A DNA stretch of 64,000 nucleotides, from assembly GCA_963732695.1 (NCBI GenBank), contig CAVTAP010000025.1, forward strand, positions 62,001-126,000. The letters run 5' to 3'. A program made the translations under genes and the position numbers. The stretch's first letter is position 1, and each line of letters starts with the position of its first letter. This DNA comes from CADEDH01 sp963732695 (GTDB taxonomy: Bacteria > Actinomycetota > Acidimicrobiia > Acidimicrobiales > SZUA-35). Positions 8,651-17,727 of this stretch are shown here, one piece after another. Below the pieces are notes generated by a model. That model had not been told where the DNA came from. It did no database searches and saw nothing but the letters and a program-made list of their open reading frames with translations.

Positions 8651-9978
8651 TCAAGTTGCAGCGTCCGTGGATCCTCGGGCTCGGGGCGATCTCTCTGATC
8701 GTCCTCGGCCTATCGGCCATCCACCTTCTGAACAAGGAAAAGGCCGGCTACTGGCCCTTCCTGGCGATTCTTGCGCTGGCCGGCCTGGCCGGTTCCAGCT
8801 ACACGGCCCAGCGGGCCGGTGAGCCGGTGCTGGTCGTCAACGAGGGCAGCCGGGCCCATCGCACCTGGCAGACCGCCGGGTGGGGCGTGTTCGCCTTCTT
8901 CCTCGTCGCCACCCCCTATCTGCTCGACAGCTTCCGGGTGCAACAGGTCAACAAGAGCATGTACTTCGCTGTCGCCGTGCTCGGGGTGAACCTGATCATC
9001 GGCTACAGCGGGCTCATCTCGTTGGGCCACGGCGCCTTCATGGGCATCGGGGCGTTCCTGTCGGTGATCCTGGTGGAAGACTACGACTTCAAGTTGTGGC
9101 AGGCCCTGTTCGTGATCATCCCGGTGTCGTTCGTCATCGGTCTGATCGTGGGCATTCCGGCTCTGCGCATCAAAGGCCTGTACCTGGCCCTGGTTACCTT
9201 CGCCCTGTCGTACGCCTTCCCGACGATCCTCAAGATCTCGGGGATCGACAAGCGCACGGGTGGCGATCTCGGCCGCAACATCTCGCTGGACAAGCAGGTG
9301 CAGCCGGGCCGGCTCAAGGGGATCCTCGGGCTCAACTCGCTCGACGCCCCGGCCCAGGAGCAGATCTACAAGTACTGGCTCATGGTGCTGGTCACCGGGA
9401 TCGCGTTCCTGCTGGTGCGCAACATCGTCAAGAGCCGGGCGGGCCGGGCGGTCATCGCCATCAAGGAGAACCAGATCGGTGCCGCTGTGTCGGGCGTGCC
9501 GCTGACCACTTACAAGGTGATCACGTTCGGTATCTCGGCCGTGTTCGCCGCCATCGGCGGTTGGATGTACGCCCTGCTGTTCAGCGAGGCCAACCCCAAC
9601 ACCTTCGGGCCGGCTCTTGCCATCTCGCTGCTGCTGGCGCTGGTGCTGGGCGGTGTGTACACGCTGCAGGGGGCCCTGGTGGGCAGCCTGCTCTACGTGT
9701 TCCTCGACGATCTGCGCACCCGGGTGACGCTCACCTCGGTGGCGGGTTGGCGGCCAGGGTTCTTCCAGATCTCCGAGGGCAGCCCGCTGACCCAGGCGGT
9801 GCTGGGGGTGGCGCTCATCCTGATCGCCTTCTTCGCTCCCGGCGGTGTGGTGTTCATCGCCCGCAAGGTGCGAGCCAGCCTCATCCGGGTGGTCCCCACC
9901 ATCCCCACCGCCGACGCCCTGTCGGCGGCCTCCGTCGACTCGACGAGGAGCGAGCCCGAGGTGGCGACTTCGCACTGA
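8647..9978 (+). CDS. livM: HAAT-type ABC transporter permease LivM
   Basis: A 443-residue permease, longer than the typical 320-360 because of an N-terminal extension with two hydrophobic segments (residues about 8-27 and 37-55) and a 45-residue C-terminal tail. The core LivM motifs are present: LGVNLIIGYSGLISLGHGAFMGIGAF, GLYLALVTFALSYAFP, and VIAIKENQIGAAVSGVPL as the ATPase-contact loop. The N-terminal extension is common among actinobacterial LivM proteins. It ends the livGFHM operon, closed by a strong hairpin at 10007-10043. Confidence 0.88.
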   Translation: MIKLQRPWILGLGAISLIVLGLSAIHLLNKEKAGYWPFLAILALAGLAGSSYTAQRAGEPVLVVNEGSRAHRTWQTAGWGVFAFFLVATPYLLDSFRVQQVNKSMYFAVAVLGVNLIIGYSGLISLGHGAFMGIGAFLSVILVEDYDFKLWQALFVIIPVSFVIGLIVGIPALRIKGLYLALVTFALSYAFPTILKISGIDKRTGGDLGRNISLDKQVQPGRLKGILGLNSLDAPAQEQIYKYWLMVLVTGIAFLLVRNIVKSRAGRAVIAIKENQIGAAVSGVPLTTYKVITFGISAVFAAIGGWMYALLFSEANPNTFGPALAISLLLALVLGGVYTLQGALVGSLLYVFLDDLRTRVTLTSVAGWRPGFFQISEGSPLTQAVLGVALILIAFFAPGGVVFIARKVRASLIRVVPTIPTADALSAASVDSTRSEPEVATSH

Positions 9979-10006
9979 GCCGGTTCGTCCATAGCTCAGC
10001 AGTCCG

Positions 10007-10043
10007 CAGAGGCTGTCGCCGCGGGGGGTGGCGACAGCCTCTG
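10007..10043. terminator. 14-bp perfect hairpin between the two liv operons
   Basis: CAGAGGCTGTCGCC (10007-10020) pairs with GGCGACAGCCTCTG (10030-10043) around a 9-nt loop. There is no T-run, which is common in high-GC actinobacteria. It lies between convergent livM genes and can serve both strands. Confidence 0.8.
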
Positions 10044-10073
10044 TCGCGTCCGGGCTCGGAGCGGGCTCGGCGC

Positions 10074-11186
10074 TCAGCTGTCGGTGGGGGAGGTGTCGAC
10101 CACGTCGACCCATTCCCGGAACCAGGGCCGGAGGAGACCGACCACCCCGTCCCGGGCCACCAGGGTGAAGACCACGAGCACCACCCCGCCGATCAGCTCG
10201 GGCTCGATCTTCAACCCCAGCTTCGACACGGCCCAGGGGGCGGCGATCAGGAGCAGGGCCCCGAGGAAGCTGCCCACCAGGGTGCCGATGCCTCCGAAGA
10301 CGGCGGCGGCGTAGAGCGACAGGGAGAAGAACACGGCGAAGCTGTCGGCGCTCACGGCCGGCGTCTCGAACAGCAGCAGGGCCCCGCCCACGGCGGCCAC
10401 CGAGGCCGACAGCGAGACGGTGTACACCCGGACCATCCCCACCCGGATCCCGAAGGCGGTGGCCGCCGCCGGATTGTCGGCCACGGCCCGGATACGGCGG
10501 CCCAGCGGCCCCTTCACCACCCAGCGGACGGCGAAGTAGGCGATGAGGGCCACCATGCACACGATCAGGTGGGTCCAGCGGCTGTAGTGGCTGACGGTCA
10601 GGTTCATCCAGCCCGGGGGCACGAACTCGTACTGGATGCGGGGGCCGTCGGGACCGCCGGTGAACCAGGAGAACCGGCGGATGATGTAGGGGAAGGCCAC
10701 GGCCGTTCCCAGCGTGATCATGGCCAGGTACTGGCCCTGTATGCGCAGCGACGGCAGGCCCACCAGGGCCCCTGCCGCCAGGCCCACCACGGCCGCCGCC
10801 ACCAGGGCCAAGGGGAAGGGCCAGCCGTGCACGCCCATGGTCACGGCCGCCGTGTAGGCCCCGGCCCCGGCGAAGGCGCCGTGGCCCAGGGACAGTTGGC
10901 CGCCGAGGCCGAGTTGCACGTCGAGACCCCACAGGATCACGGTGAGGGCCACGATGCGGGTCAGGAGCCGGCCCTCGATCACGGGCAGGCCGAACACGGC
11001 ACCCGCCACCACCAGGGTGGCCAGCACCGGGAGGCCGATCGTGATCAGCCGGTGGCCGGTGCTGCCCCGGGTTGCGGTCCAGCTGCGATGGCGCTTCACG
11101 ATCTCGACCCTTTCGAGGGGAAGGTTGCGGGCGGGGGCGACGTCTATCAGCTCGATCTCGCCCGGAGGCTCCTCGGTGGCTGTCAT
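10074..11186 (-). CDS. Second LivM-type permease
   Basis: A 370-residue HAAT permease with a cytoplasmic N-terminus of about 45 residues, then hydrophobic helices. LDVQLGLGGQLSLGHGAFAGAGAY and GQYLAMITLGTAVAFPYIIRR are LivM hallmarks, and IRAVADNPAAATAFGIRVGMV is the ATPase-contact loop. The start ATG overlaps the stop of the partner livH as ATGA. The paralogue at 8647-9978 shares the fold but is clearly diverged, so this is not a recent copy. No ATPase or binding protein lies in this small operon; it may borrow LivGF from the convergent operon (inference). Confidence 0.87.
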   Translation of the reverse strand: MTATEEPPGEIELIDVAPARNLPLERVEIVKRHRSWTATRGSTGHRLITIGLPVLATLVVAGAVFGLPVIEGRLLTRIVALTVILWGLDVQLGLGGQLSLGHGAFAGAGAYTAAVTMGVHGWPFPLALVAAAVVGLAAGALVGLPSLRIQGQYLAMITLGTAVAFPYIIRRFSWFTGGPDGPRIQYEFVPPGWMNLTVSHYSRWTHLIVCMVALIAYFAVRWVVKGPLGRRIRAVADNPAAATAFGIRVGMVRVYTVSLSASVAAVGGALLLFETPAVSADSFAVFFSLSLYAAAVFGGIGTLVGSFLGALLLIAAPWAVSKLGLKIEPELIGGVVLVVFTLVARDGVVGLLRPWFREWVDVVDTSPTDS

Positions 11187-12127
11187 ACGCGGGTCACCCG
11201 GGCTGTGCCCAGCAGCCCGGTGGGCCGCACCAGCAGGGTGACCACCATGATGAGCAGCATCACCGGCACGGCCAGATCGGCCCCGATGAGGCCCACGTAG
11301 CCGATCATCAGCGTCTCCAGCACCCCCACGGCCAGCCCGCCCACCACGGCCCCGGCCAGGCTGTCGAGCCCGCCGATGGTGGCGGCGGCGAACCCGAACA
11401 CCAGCAGCCGCACCATCATGTTGGGCTCCAGGATCACCCGGTTGGCCACCAGACAGCCGGCCAGCGTGCCGATGGCGGCGGCCGCCGCCCATCCACCGCT
11501 CAGCACCCGGCCGCTGCGCACGCCCATCAGGCGGGCCGTCCCGGCGTCGGACGACACGGCCCGGAAGGCCAGGCCGAACTTGGTGCGGTTGAGGATCAGG
11601 CTCACCAGGGCCACGACCAGCAGCAGCGTGGTGAGGGTGCCGATGTACTCGTAGCGGAGCCGGGCCCCGCCGATGGTCACGAAGTCCTTGGAGTCGGTGG
11701 GGAAGGGGGAGCGGAAGCCCCGGTTCACCGGCTTCCACACGAAGATGGTGGTCGAGTTGAGCACCAGGAGCATGCCGATCGTCAGTCCGATCGACACCAC
11801 CGGCGCGTTGTCGCCGCTGCGGCGGATGATGAACCGCTCGATGGCCACGGCCAGGGCGGCGGCGGTGATCATGGCCAGCACGATGGCGGCCCACACCGGG
11901 AGCGGGTGCAGAGGCACCAGCGTGTTGGCCAGGCCGGTGCCGGCCAGCGCCGGTGTGGCGGCGGTGGCGAAGACCAGGGCCAGGTAGGTGCCGATGTTGG
12001 CGATCTCCCCCTGGGCCAGGTTCAGCCGGCCGCTGCACTTGTAGACGAGGGAGAAGGCCAGGGCCATCCAGGCGTAGATGGCACCGTTGGCCAGGCCGTC
12101 GATGATGCGCTGCGTGAAGAGCTGCAG
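11183..12127 (-). CDS. Second LivH-type permease, probable CTG start
   Basis: A 314-residue LivH permease beginning LQLFTQRIIDGLANGAIYAWMALAFSLVYKCSGRLNLAQGEI in reading order, the family N-terminus. No ATG lies in a sensible place: the first in-frame ATG (12241) is upstream of the apparent -10 TAGGGT at 12206-12201. CTG 12127 is preceded by AAAGCGAGG at 7-nt spacing and gives exactly the LivH N-terminus; GTG 12184 is the alternative and would add 19 Arg/Pro-rich residues. The ATPase-contact loop is FRAVSSDAGTARLMGV. It is the first gene of the two-permease operon. Confidence 0.83.
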   Translation of the reverse strand: MQLFTQRIIDGLANGAIYAWMALAFSLVYKCSGRLNLAQGEIANIGTYLALVFATAATPALAGTGLANTLVPLHPLPVWAAIVLAMITAAALAVAIERFIIRRSGDNAPVVSIGLTIGMLLVLNSTTIFVWKPVNRGFRSPFPTDSKDFVTIGGARLRYEYIGTLTTLLLVVALVSLILNRTKFGLAFRAVSSDAGTARLMGVRSGRVLSGGWAAAAAIGTLAGCLVANRVILEPNMMVRLLVFGFAAATIGGLDSLAGAVVGGLAVGVLETLMIGYVGLIGADLAVPVMLLIMVVTLLVRPTGLLGTARVTRV

Positions 12128-12200
12128 GGCCGGTCCTCGCTTTCTCGCTGGGGTCCCCCGCGGGCCGTGGAACCGCGCGCCCACGCCCGCTGACCGGCGC

Positions 12201-12206
12201 ACCCTA
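12201..12206 (-). promoter_or_regulatory. -10 element TAGGGT of the second livHM operon
   Basis: TAGGGT on the minus strand places transcription start near 12194, downstream of the only in-frame ATG. This supports CTG 12127 or GTG 12184 as the translation start of livH. Confidence 0.45.
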
Positions 12207-12268
12207 CCAGCGGGTTCGCGCCCGGTGGGAATCCGACGCATGCGGTGGCGTTGCGTTACTCAAGGGGT

Positions 12269-12274
12269 TAAGAT
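12269..12274 (+). promoter_or_regulatory. Possible -10 element TAAGAT of the first binding-protein gene
   Basis: TAAGAT follows TGGCGT at 17-nt spacing in the divergent gap between the second livHM operon and the lipoprotein gene at 12355. It would give a leader of about 75 nt with GGGGGGAGG as ribosome site. Confidence 0.4.
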
Positions 12275-12354
12275 GTGGCGAATGTCTCACCTGCGCTGTG
12301 CGGACCCGAGGCAAGCACAACATCCATAAGCCACCCGGGGGGGAGGTCGCAAGT

Positions 12355-14021
12355 ATGCGAACGAGGAGAAGGCTCCATCGACGCGCGCTTCTGGCGCTAT
12401 TGGCGGTGTTCGCCATAGTGGTCGCGGCGTGCGGAAGTAGCGGAGACGACACAGCTACCGCGGCATCGGACAAGGGCCTCACCGGGACCAAGGACGAGGT
12501 CAAGGACGCCTTGAACACCACGACCACCGCCAGTGGGGCGTCGACCACCGCGGCGCCGTCGGCCAAGCCCACCAGCATCGAGGAGTGGGAGGCGCTGTGG
12601 GCCACCGAGCGCGAGGCCATCGTCAAGACGACCACGGACAACGGCTGGGGCTGGGATCAGACGGCCAACAAGGTCACCGGGCCTGGCGGCTTCTCGGTCG
12701 ACCTGTCCACCTGCCCCGCCGGCTGGGATCCGAACGGCGGCCTGGAGAACGGTGTGATCAACATCGGCCAGACGATCGCCCAGTCGGGCACCCTGGCCGA
12801 CTACGGCAACATCGGCGTGGCCCAGCAGATCCTCTACGACTACGTGAACTCCACCGGAGGTATCAAGGACTCCACGGGCAAGACCTACACGATCTCAGAC
12901 GGATCGCCGGGACGACTCCTACGATCCGGCCAAGACCGTGCCGCTGGTCGACGAGCTGCTCGACTCGGAAGGTTCATTCGCCATCCAGACGCTGGGCTCG
13001 CCGAACACCATGAAGGTGTACGACAAGATCAACCAGCGCTGCGTGCCCGACCCCTACGTGATGTCGGGTCACCCGGCGTGGGGTGATCCGGTGAACCACC
13101 CCTGGGTGTGGGGCCATGCCCTGGCCTACAACACCGAGGCGGTGATCTGGGGCGGTCTGCTGGAGAAGAAGTTCGCCGACAAGGACGAGATCACGGTGGC
13201 GGCGCTGATCATGCAGAACGACTTCGGCAAGGCCTACGAGCTCGGCTTCACCGAGTACATCAAGACGATGACCAAGCCGAAGATCAACTTCGTGTTCGAG
13301 CGGATCGAGCCCTGCGGCGCCCACCATCACCAACCAGATGACCACACTGGCGGCGAAGAACCCCGACGTGTTCATCGCCATGACAGCCGGGACCTCGTGC
13401 ACCCAGGTGGTGCAGGAGGCGGCCAACAACGGGCTGAAGGGATCGGCCGAGATGTTGTTCACCGGCCAGCCCTGCAAGGGCCTCACCTTCATGGGCAAGG
13501 ACAAGGTGGGTGACGACGGCTCGGCCAGCGACGGGTGGTGGATCGCCGGCGGTGGCAACAAGGACTTCAACGACAAGAGTCAGTTCGAGGATCCGTGGAT
13601 CGCCTTCGCCCGCGATCTGCTGGAGAAGGCGGGCAAGCCGTCGGAGACCTCGAGCAACCTCGGTGGTGGCTTCCAGTACGGCTGGCCGGTGTGGCAGACG
13701 CTGGAGATCGCCGCCATGCTGCCAGGGGGCCTCAGCCGGCCGAACTTCATGCTGGCGGCGCGCATGATCGACATGACGAACCCGAACAACTTCGACGGGA
13801 TCGGCTACTCGATGAGCGGCAACGACGATCCCTACCCGATCGAGGGCTCGGAGATCGCCCAGTTCAGCGGGGCCGAGCAGCGGTGGGTGGCCGACGAGAG
13901 CATCGGGATCCTCGACCTCACCGGCAAGTCGCCGCCCTGCGCCTGGGACCAGGCGGTCAGCGCCTGCAAGGCGGGGTTGAGGGCGACAGAGATTGTTAAG
14001 AGTTTGTCCTTCGAGTGTTGA
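12355..14021 (+). pseudogene. Liv-type substrate-binding lipoprotein 1, two +1 frameshifts
   Basis: Extracytoplasmic solute-binding lipoprotein of the periplasmic-binding-protein type I (LivJ-like) family. The signal peptide runs to VVAAC with lipid Cys26, followed by a Thr/Ser/Ala-rich linker, then a module ending GPGGFSVDLSTCPAGWDP and the LivJ-like fold from INIGQTIAQSGTLADYGNIG. The frame breaks at 12909-12911 (GGG for expected GG) and 13311-13318 (one extra base in the RIEP segment). Removing one base at each gives a 554-residue protein collinear with the paralogues. It closes with CAWDQAVSAC plus an 18-residue tail absent from the others. Start: ATG 12355 with GGGAGG upstream. Whether it is a true pseudogene or misread is open; I favour misreading. 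Confidence 0.8.
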
Positions 14022-14271
14022 TGTTCGATGACTTCTCACTCGACGGATGCAAGGGAGTACACACAACTGCAAGCAAGAAGTCACGTAGCGTGAGGTTAAG
14101 GCTGCGCAAACGGGCGGCACATCACTCAGTCGTGTTGATTTGACCCGGTCTCGTCACCGGTTCGTCACATGGCTGCAGATGGTGTGCTGCCCGTCACAGC
14201 TGCGCTACGTTACTCCCTCGGTGTGCGCCCAATCCCGGGTTCGCACGTTCGAGCCGAGGGAGAGACTCTCA
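14022..14271. other. Gap between binding-protein genes 1 and 2
   Basis: An 8-bp inverted repeat TGACTTCT (14029-14036) / AGAAGTCA (14076-14083) follows the first gene; its 39-nt loop makes it a weak terminator. TACGTT at 14206-14211 is a plausible -10 for the second gene. I see no coding sequence here. Confidence 0.4.
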
Positions 14272-15886
14272 GTGAGACTAGGGAATACAGCGAAGGGGCT
14301 TGCTGTACTGTTCGCTCTGGGCCTTGCGGCCAGTGCGTGCGGAAGCAGCGGCAGCAGCGACGACGCCAACACGAACACGGATGCCACCGTGATCGACAAG
14401 GACGCCGCTAACGCTGCCGAGTCGGCCCTCGACAACACGTCCACCACTGCGGCCGACGGTGCCGCCGCCACCTCGTCCGCCGATGTCAAGGCGATCGCGG
14501 ACTGGGAGAAGATCTGGGACGAGGAGCGGGCCGCTCTCGTGGCCTCCGCCGAGAAGAACGGCTGGAAGTGGGACCAGACGGCCAAGACGGTCACCGGCCC
14601 CGGTGGCTTCACGGTCGACCTGTCGGCCTGCCCCGCCGGGTGGGATCCCTACGGCGGCCTGGGTGAAGGCAAGATCACCATCGGCCAGACCCTCGCCCAG
14701 TCGGGCACCCTGGCCGACTACGGCAACATCGGCCTGGCCCAGAAGATCTACTACGACACGGTCAACGCCGCCGGTGGCATCAAGGACTCCGAGGGCAAGA
14801 CCTACACCATCGAGAACACGCTGAAGGACGACGCCTACGACGCGGCCAAGACCGTGCCGCTGGTCGACGAGCTGCTCGACTCCACCGGGTCGTTCGCCAT
14901 CCAGACGCTGGGCTCGCCCAACACCATGAAGGTGTACGACAAGCTCAACCAGCGCTGCGTGCCCGATCCCTACGTGATGTCGGGCCACCCTGCCTGGGGC
15001 GACCCCGCCAACCACCCCTTCGTGTGGGGCCACCAGATGGCCTACAACACCGAGGCCATCCTGTGGGGCGGTCTGCTGGAGAAGAAGTTCGCCGACAAGC
15101 CGGAGATCACGGTCGCCGCGCTGATCATGCAGAACGACTTCGGTAAGGCCTACGAGCTCGGGTTCAACGAGTTCATCAAGACCTCGAAGCTGAAGATCAA
15201 CTTCGTGTTCGAGCGGATCGAGCCCACGGCGCCGACCATCACCAACCAGATGACCACGCTGGCGTCGAAGAACCCCGACGTGTTCATCGCCATGACGGCC
15301 GGCACCTCGTGCACCCAGGCCATCACCGAGGCCGCCAACAACGGCATGAAGGACAGCGTCCAGATGCTGTTCATGCCCTCGGTGTGCAAGGGCCTGAACT
15401 TCGTGGGCAAGGACAAGGTCGGTACCGACGGCATGGCCGCCGACAAGTGGTGGATCGTCGGCGGCGGCGGTCTCGACTTCAACGATCCGGCCAACGCCAG
15501 CAACGTCTGGGTCTCCTGGGCCCGGGGCGAGCTGGACGAAGGCCGGCCACCCGTCGGAGGACTCGAGCCAGCTGGGCAACGGCTTCGCCTTCGGCTGGCC
15601 GGTGGTCCAGGCCCTGAAGCTCGCCGCTGAGCTACCCGGGGGCGTGAGCCGGCCGAACTTCATGCTGGCCGCCCGCATGCTCGACATGACCAACCCGAAC
15701 CTGCTCGACGGGATCAAGTACAACATGGCCGGCAACGACGACCCCTACCCCATCGAGGGCTCGGAGTTCGCCGTGTTCGATGGCGTCAAGCAGACCTGGG
15801 TGAAGCAGGAAGACCTCGGCATCATCGAGCTGTCGGGCAAGTCCTCGCCCTGCGCCTGGGACCAGACGGCTGCCGCCTGCAAGTAG
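14272..15886 (+). pseudogene. Liv-type substrate-binding lipoprotein 2, one +1 frameshift
   Basis: Paralogue of the preceding gene, very similar over most of its length. GTG 14272 with GAGGGAG at 9-nt spacing gives a signal peptide ending LAASAC (lipid Cys23), a Ser/Asp/Thr linker, the GPGGFTVDLSACPAGWDP module and the LivJ-like fold. The frame breaks at 15541-15542, where GAAGGCCGG replaces the expected GAAGCCGG; removing one G restores EAGHPSEDSSQLGNGF and a 537-residue protein ending CAWDQTAAACK. It is followed by a UUCG-loop terminator. It lies in tandem with gene 1, so a duplication is likely. Probably a sequencing insertion rather than decay. Confidence 0.8.
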
Positions 15887-15936
15887 TGAACACGCTGCGC
15901 TTGACGGCCGGCAACGCCGGCCTGACCAGCTGAAAC

Positions 15937-15968
15937 CGGTGCCCCGGAGGTTCGCCTCCGGGGCACCG
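15937..15968. terminator. 14-bp stem with UUCG tetraloop
   Basis: CGGTGCCCCGGAGG (15937-15950), loop TTCG, and CCTCCGGGGCACCG (15955-15968) form a perfect hairpin between convergent binding-protein genes 2 and 3. The extra-stable tetraloop and symmetric position suggest use in both directions. Confidence 0.85.
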
Positions 15969-15973
15969 TCGCG

Positions 15974-17605
15974 TCAGCAGGTGGAGCCGTTCCAGGGGCA
16001 GGGGGGCGTGGCGCCGTTCACGTCGAGCACGCCGCCGTCGGTGCGCCAGGCCTGGGCGGTGGCGTCGAAGGCCAACACATCCGATCCTTCCAGCGGGAAC
16101 GGGTCGGCGGTGCCGTTGGTGGCGAGCCCGATCCCGTCGAGCGAGAGGGGATGGTGGAGCTGCAGGCCCCGCAGGGCCAGGACCAGGTTGGCCCGGGTGA
16201 GGCCACCGGGCAGCTCGGCCGCCACCCGGAGGGCCTCCACCTCGGCCCACCCGAACAGGCCGAAGCCGGCGCTCGCCTGGGGGTCGGCCGGGTCGAGGCC
16301 GGCTTCGGTCAGGGCGTCCCGGACGAACGACACGTAGGGGTCGTCGGCCCACGCCGGGTCGGCGGTCGTCTTGAGCCCGCCACCCAGGATGCGCCAGCCG
16401 TCGGCCGCCGGCCCGGCCGGGGCCAGGAAGGTGGCGGCATCCCGGCACGACGAGGGCAGGAACAGGGCGGCCGCCTGGCCCCGGAGCCCGGTGGCGTCGG
16501 CCTCCTGGACGGCCTGCAGGCAGGGCCGGCCGGCCGTCATGGCCAGGAACACCCGGGGTCGGGTCGCTGCCACCTGGCCCATCTCTCCGCTCACCGAGGC
16601 GGTGGCGGCAGCGTGGTGCACAGGGGTGAACGAGGCCACGACCCCGGGGTGGGCGTCGGCCCACACCTGGAACGCCTGCTCGTACAGTCGCCCCAGCTCG
16701 TTGTCCATCACCAGGGCGCTCACCGCCACCGGTAGCTCAGCGGCCAGGTTCTGCTCGATCCAGGCGCCCCACAGCACCGCCTCGGTGGTAGGTGACAGCT
16801 GGAGGCCGATCGTCCACGGGTGGTTGGCCGCGTCGCCCCAGGCCGGATGGCTGCTGATCACGAAGGGCTGGGGCACGCAGGCGTCGTTGATGGTGTCGTA
16901 GACGGCGAGGCTGGTGGGGGAGCCGAGCGTGGTCACGGCGAACGGCTTGGCCGTGGCCAGCAGGTCGGCCACCTCGTCGACCGTGGCGGTGGGCACGAAG
17001 CCGTCGTCCTTGACCACCAGCTCGATCCGGCGGCCGGCCACACCACCGGCGGCGTTGATGCGGTCGATGTAGGCCTGGAGCCCATCAGTCACCCGGCCCG
17101 ACGAAGCCAGGTTGCCGGTCAGGGCCGTGGTGTGGCCGAGCACGATCGTGGCTGCGTCGACCCCCTCGGTGTTCGACCAGCCGGCCGGGCAGGTGCCGAG
17201 GTCGAGCTGGAAACCGCCGGGGCCGCGCAGGATGTTGTCGGCGCCGAGGCCGAGGCCGGGGGCGCTGAGGGCGGCCACCATCGCCTGCCGGTCGGCGGCC
17301 CACCGGGCCTCCAGCTCCTCCAGGCTGGCGGCGGTCCCACCCGGGCCTGAGGCCCTGTCGGGTCCGGTACCGGTGCCGGGAGCGGCGGCCTCGGGGCTGG
17401 CCGGGGCCGAGCCGGCGGGGGCGGCATCGGTGGCGGCAGGGCCGTCGGCGTTGTCGTTGCCGGCCGCCTGTATCCCCACCACCACCGCCGCCACCAGGCC
17501 GGTGGCCGCCAGCGCGGCCAGCAGGGCCCGCCGGCCGACGATCCGGCTGGCGGGCGCTCGCGGCGCCGGTTGCCCCTCGTGATCAGGTTGCGGGTCCTCT
17601 GCCAT
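15974..17605 (-). CDS. Liv-type substrate-binding protein 3, membrane-anchored variant
   Basis: A 543-residue member of the same binding-protein family, intact. Unlike the lipoproteins it has no lipobox: a cytoplasmic N-terminus of about 25 residues precedes one hydrophobic segment (ALLAALAATGLVAAVVVGIQ) and an Ala/Pro/Gly linker, so it is probably a tethered type II membrane protein. The shared module GPGGFQLDLGTCPAGW and the LivJ-like fold follow, closing with CPWNGSTC. I chose ATG 17605 (GTG 17608 adjoins it); GGAGCAGGAG precedes at 5-nt spacing. A TAGAAT at 17639-17634 is a possible -10. It is divergent from binding protein 4. Confidence 0.82.
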   Translation of the reverse strand: MAEDPQPDHEGQPAPRAPASRIVGRRALLAALAATGLVAAVVVGIQAAGNDNADGPAATDAAPAGSAPASPEAAAPGTGTGPDRASGPGGTAASLEELEARWAADRQAMVAALSAPGLGLGADNILRGPGGFQLDLGTCPAGWSNTEGVDAATIVLGHTTALTGNLASSGRVTDGLQAYIDRINAAGGVAGRRIELVVKDDGFVPTATVDEVADLLATAKPFAVTTLGSPTSLAVYDTINDACVPQPFVISSHPAWGDAANHPWTIGLQLSPTTEAVLWGAWIEQNLAAELPVAVSALVMDNELGRLYEQAFQVWADAHPGVVASFTPVHHAAATASVSGEMGQVAATRPRVFLAMTAGRPCLQAVQEADATGLRGQAAALFLPSSCRDAATFLAPAGPAADGWRILGGGLKTTADPAWADDPYVSFVRDALTEAGLDPADPQASAGFGLFGWAEVEALRVAAELPGGLTRANLVLALRGLQLHHPLSLDGIGLATNGTADPFPLEGSDVLAFDATAQAWRTDGGVLDVNGATPPCPWNGSTC

Positions 17606-17714
17606 CACGCTCCTGCTCCCGTATACCCGGCAATTCTAGGATGACCGTTGCTGATCCTTGGGTTCGCTGCCCCGATGGCCGGGTGGATGGCGTTGCCGCA
17701 GGTCAACCAGCCGG

Positions 17715-17720
17715 TAAGGT
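17715..17720 (+). promoter_or_regulatory. -10 element TAAGGT, leaderless promoter of binding protein 4
   Basis: TAAGGT sits 7 nt before ATG 17728 without a Shine-Dalgarno sequence. It fixes the start that places a proper lipoprotein signal at the N-terminus. Confidence 0.6.
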
Positions 17721-17727
17721 GCTGCGG

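Noticed and set aside
12900..13320. Programmed ribosomal frameshifting in the binding-protein genes
   Set aside because: The break sites have no slippery heptamer, differ in position between paralogues and would need several different +1 signals; unrelated genes show the same kind of error.
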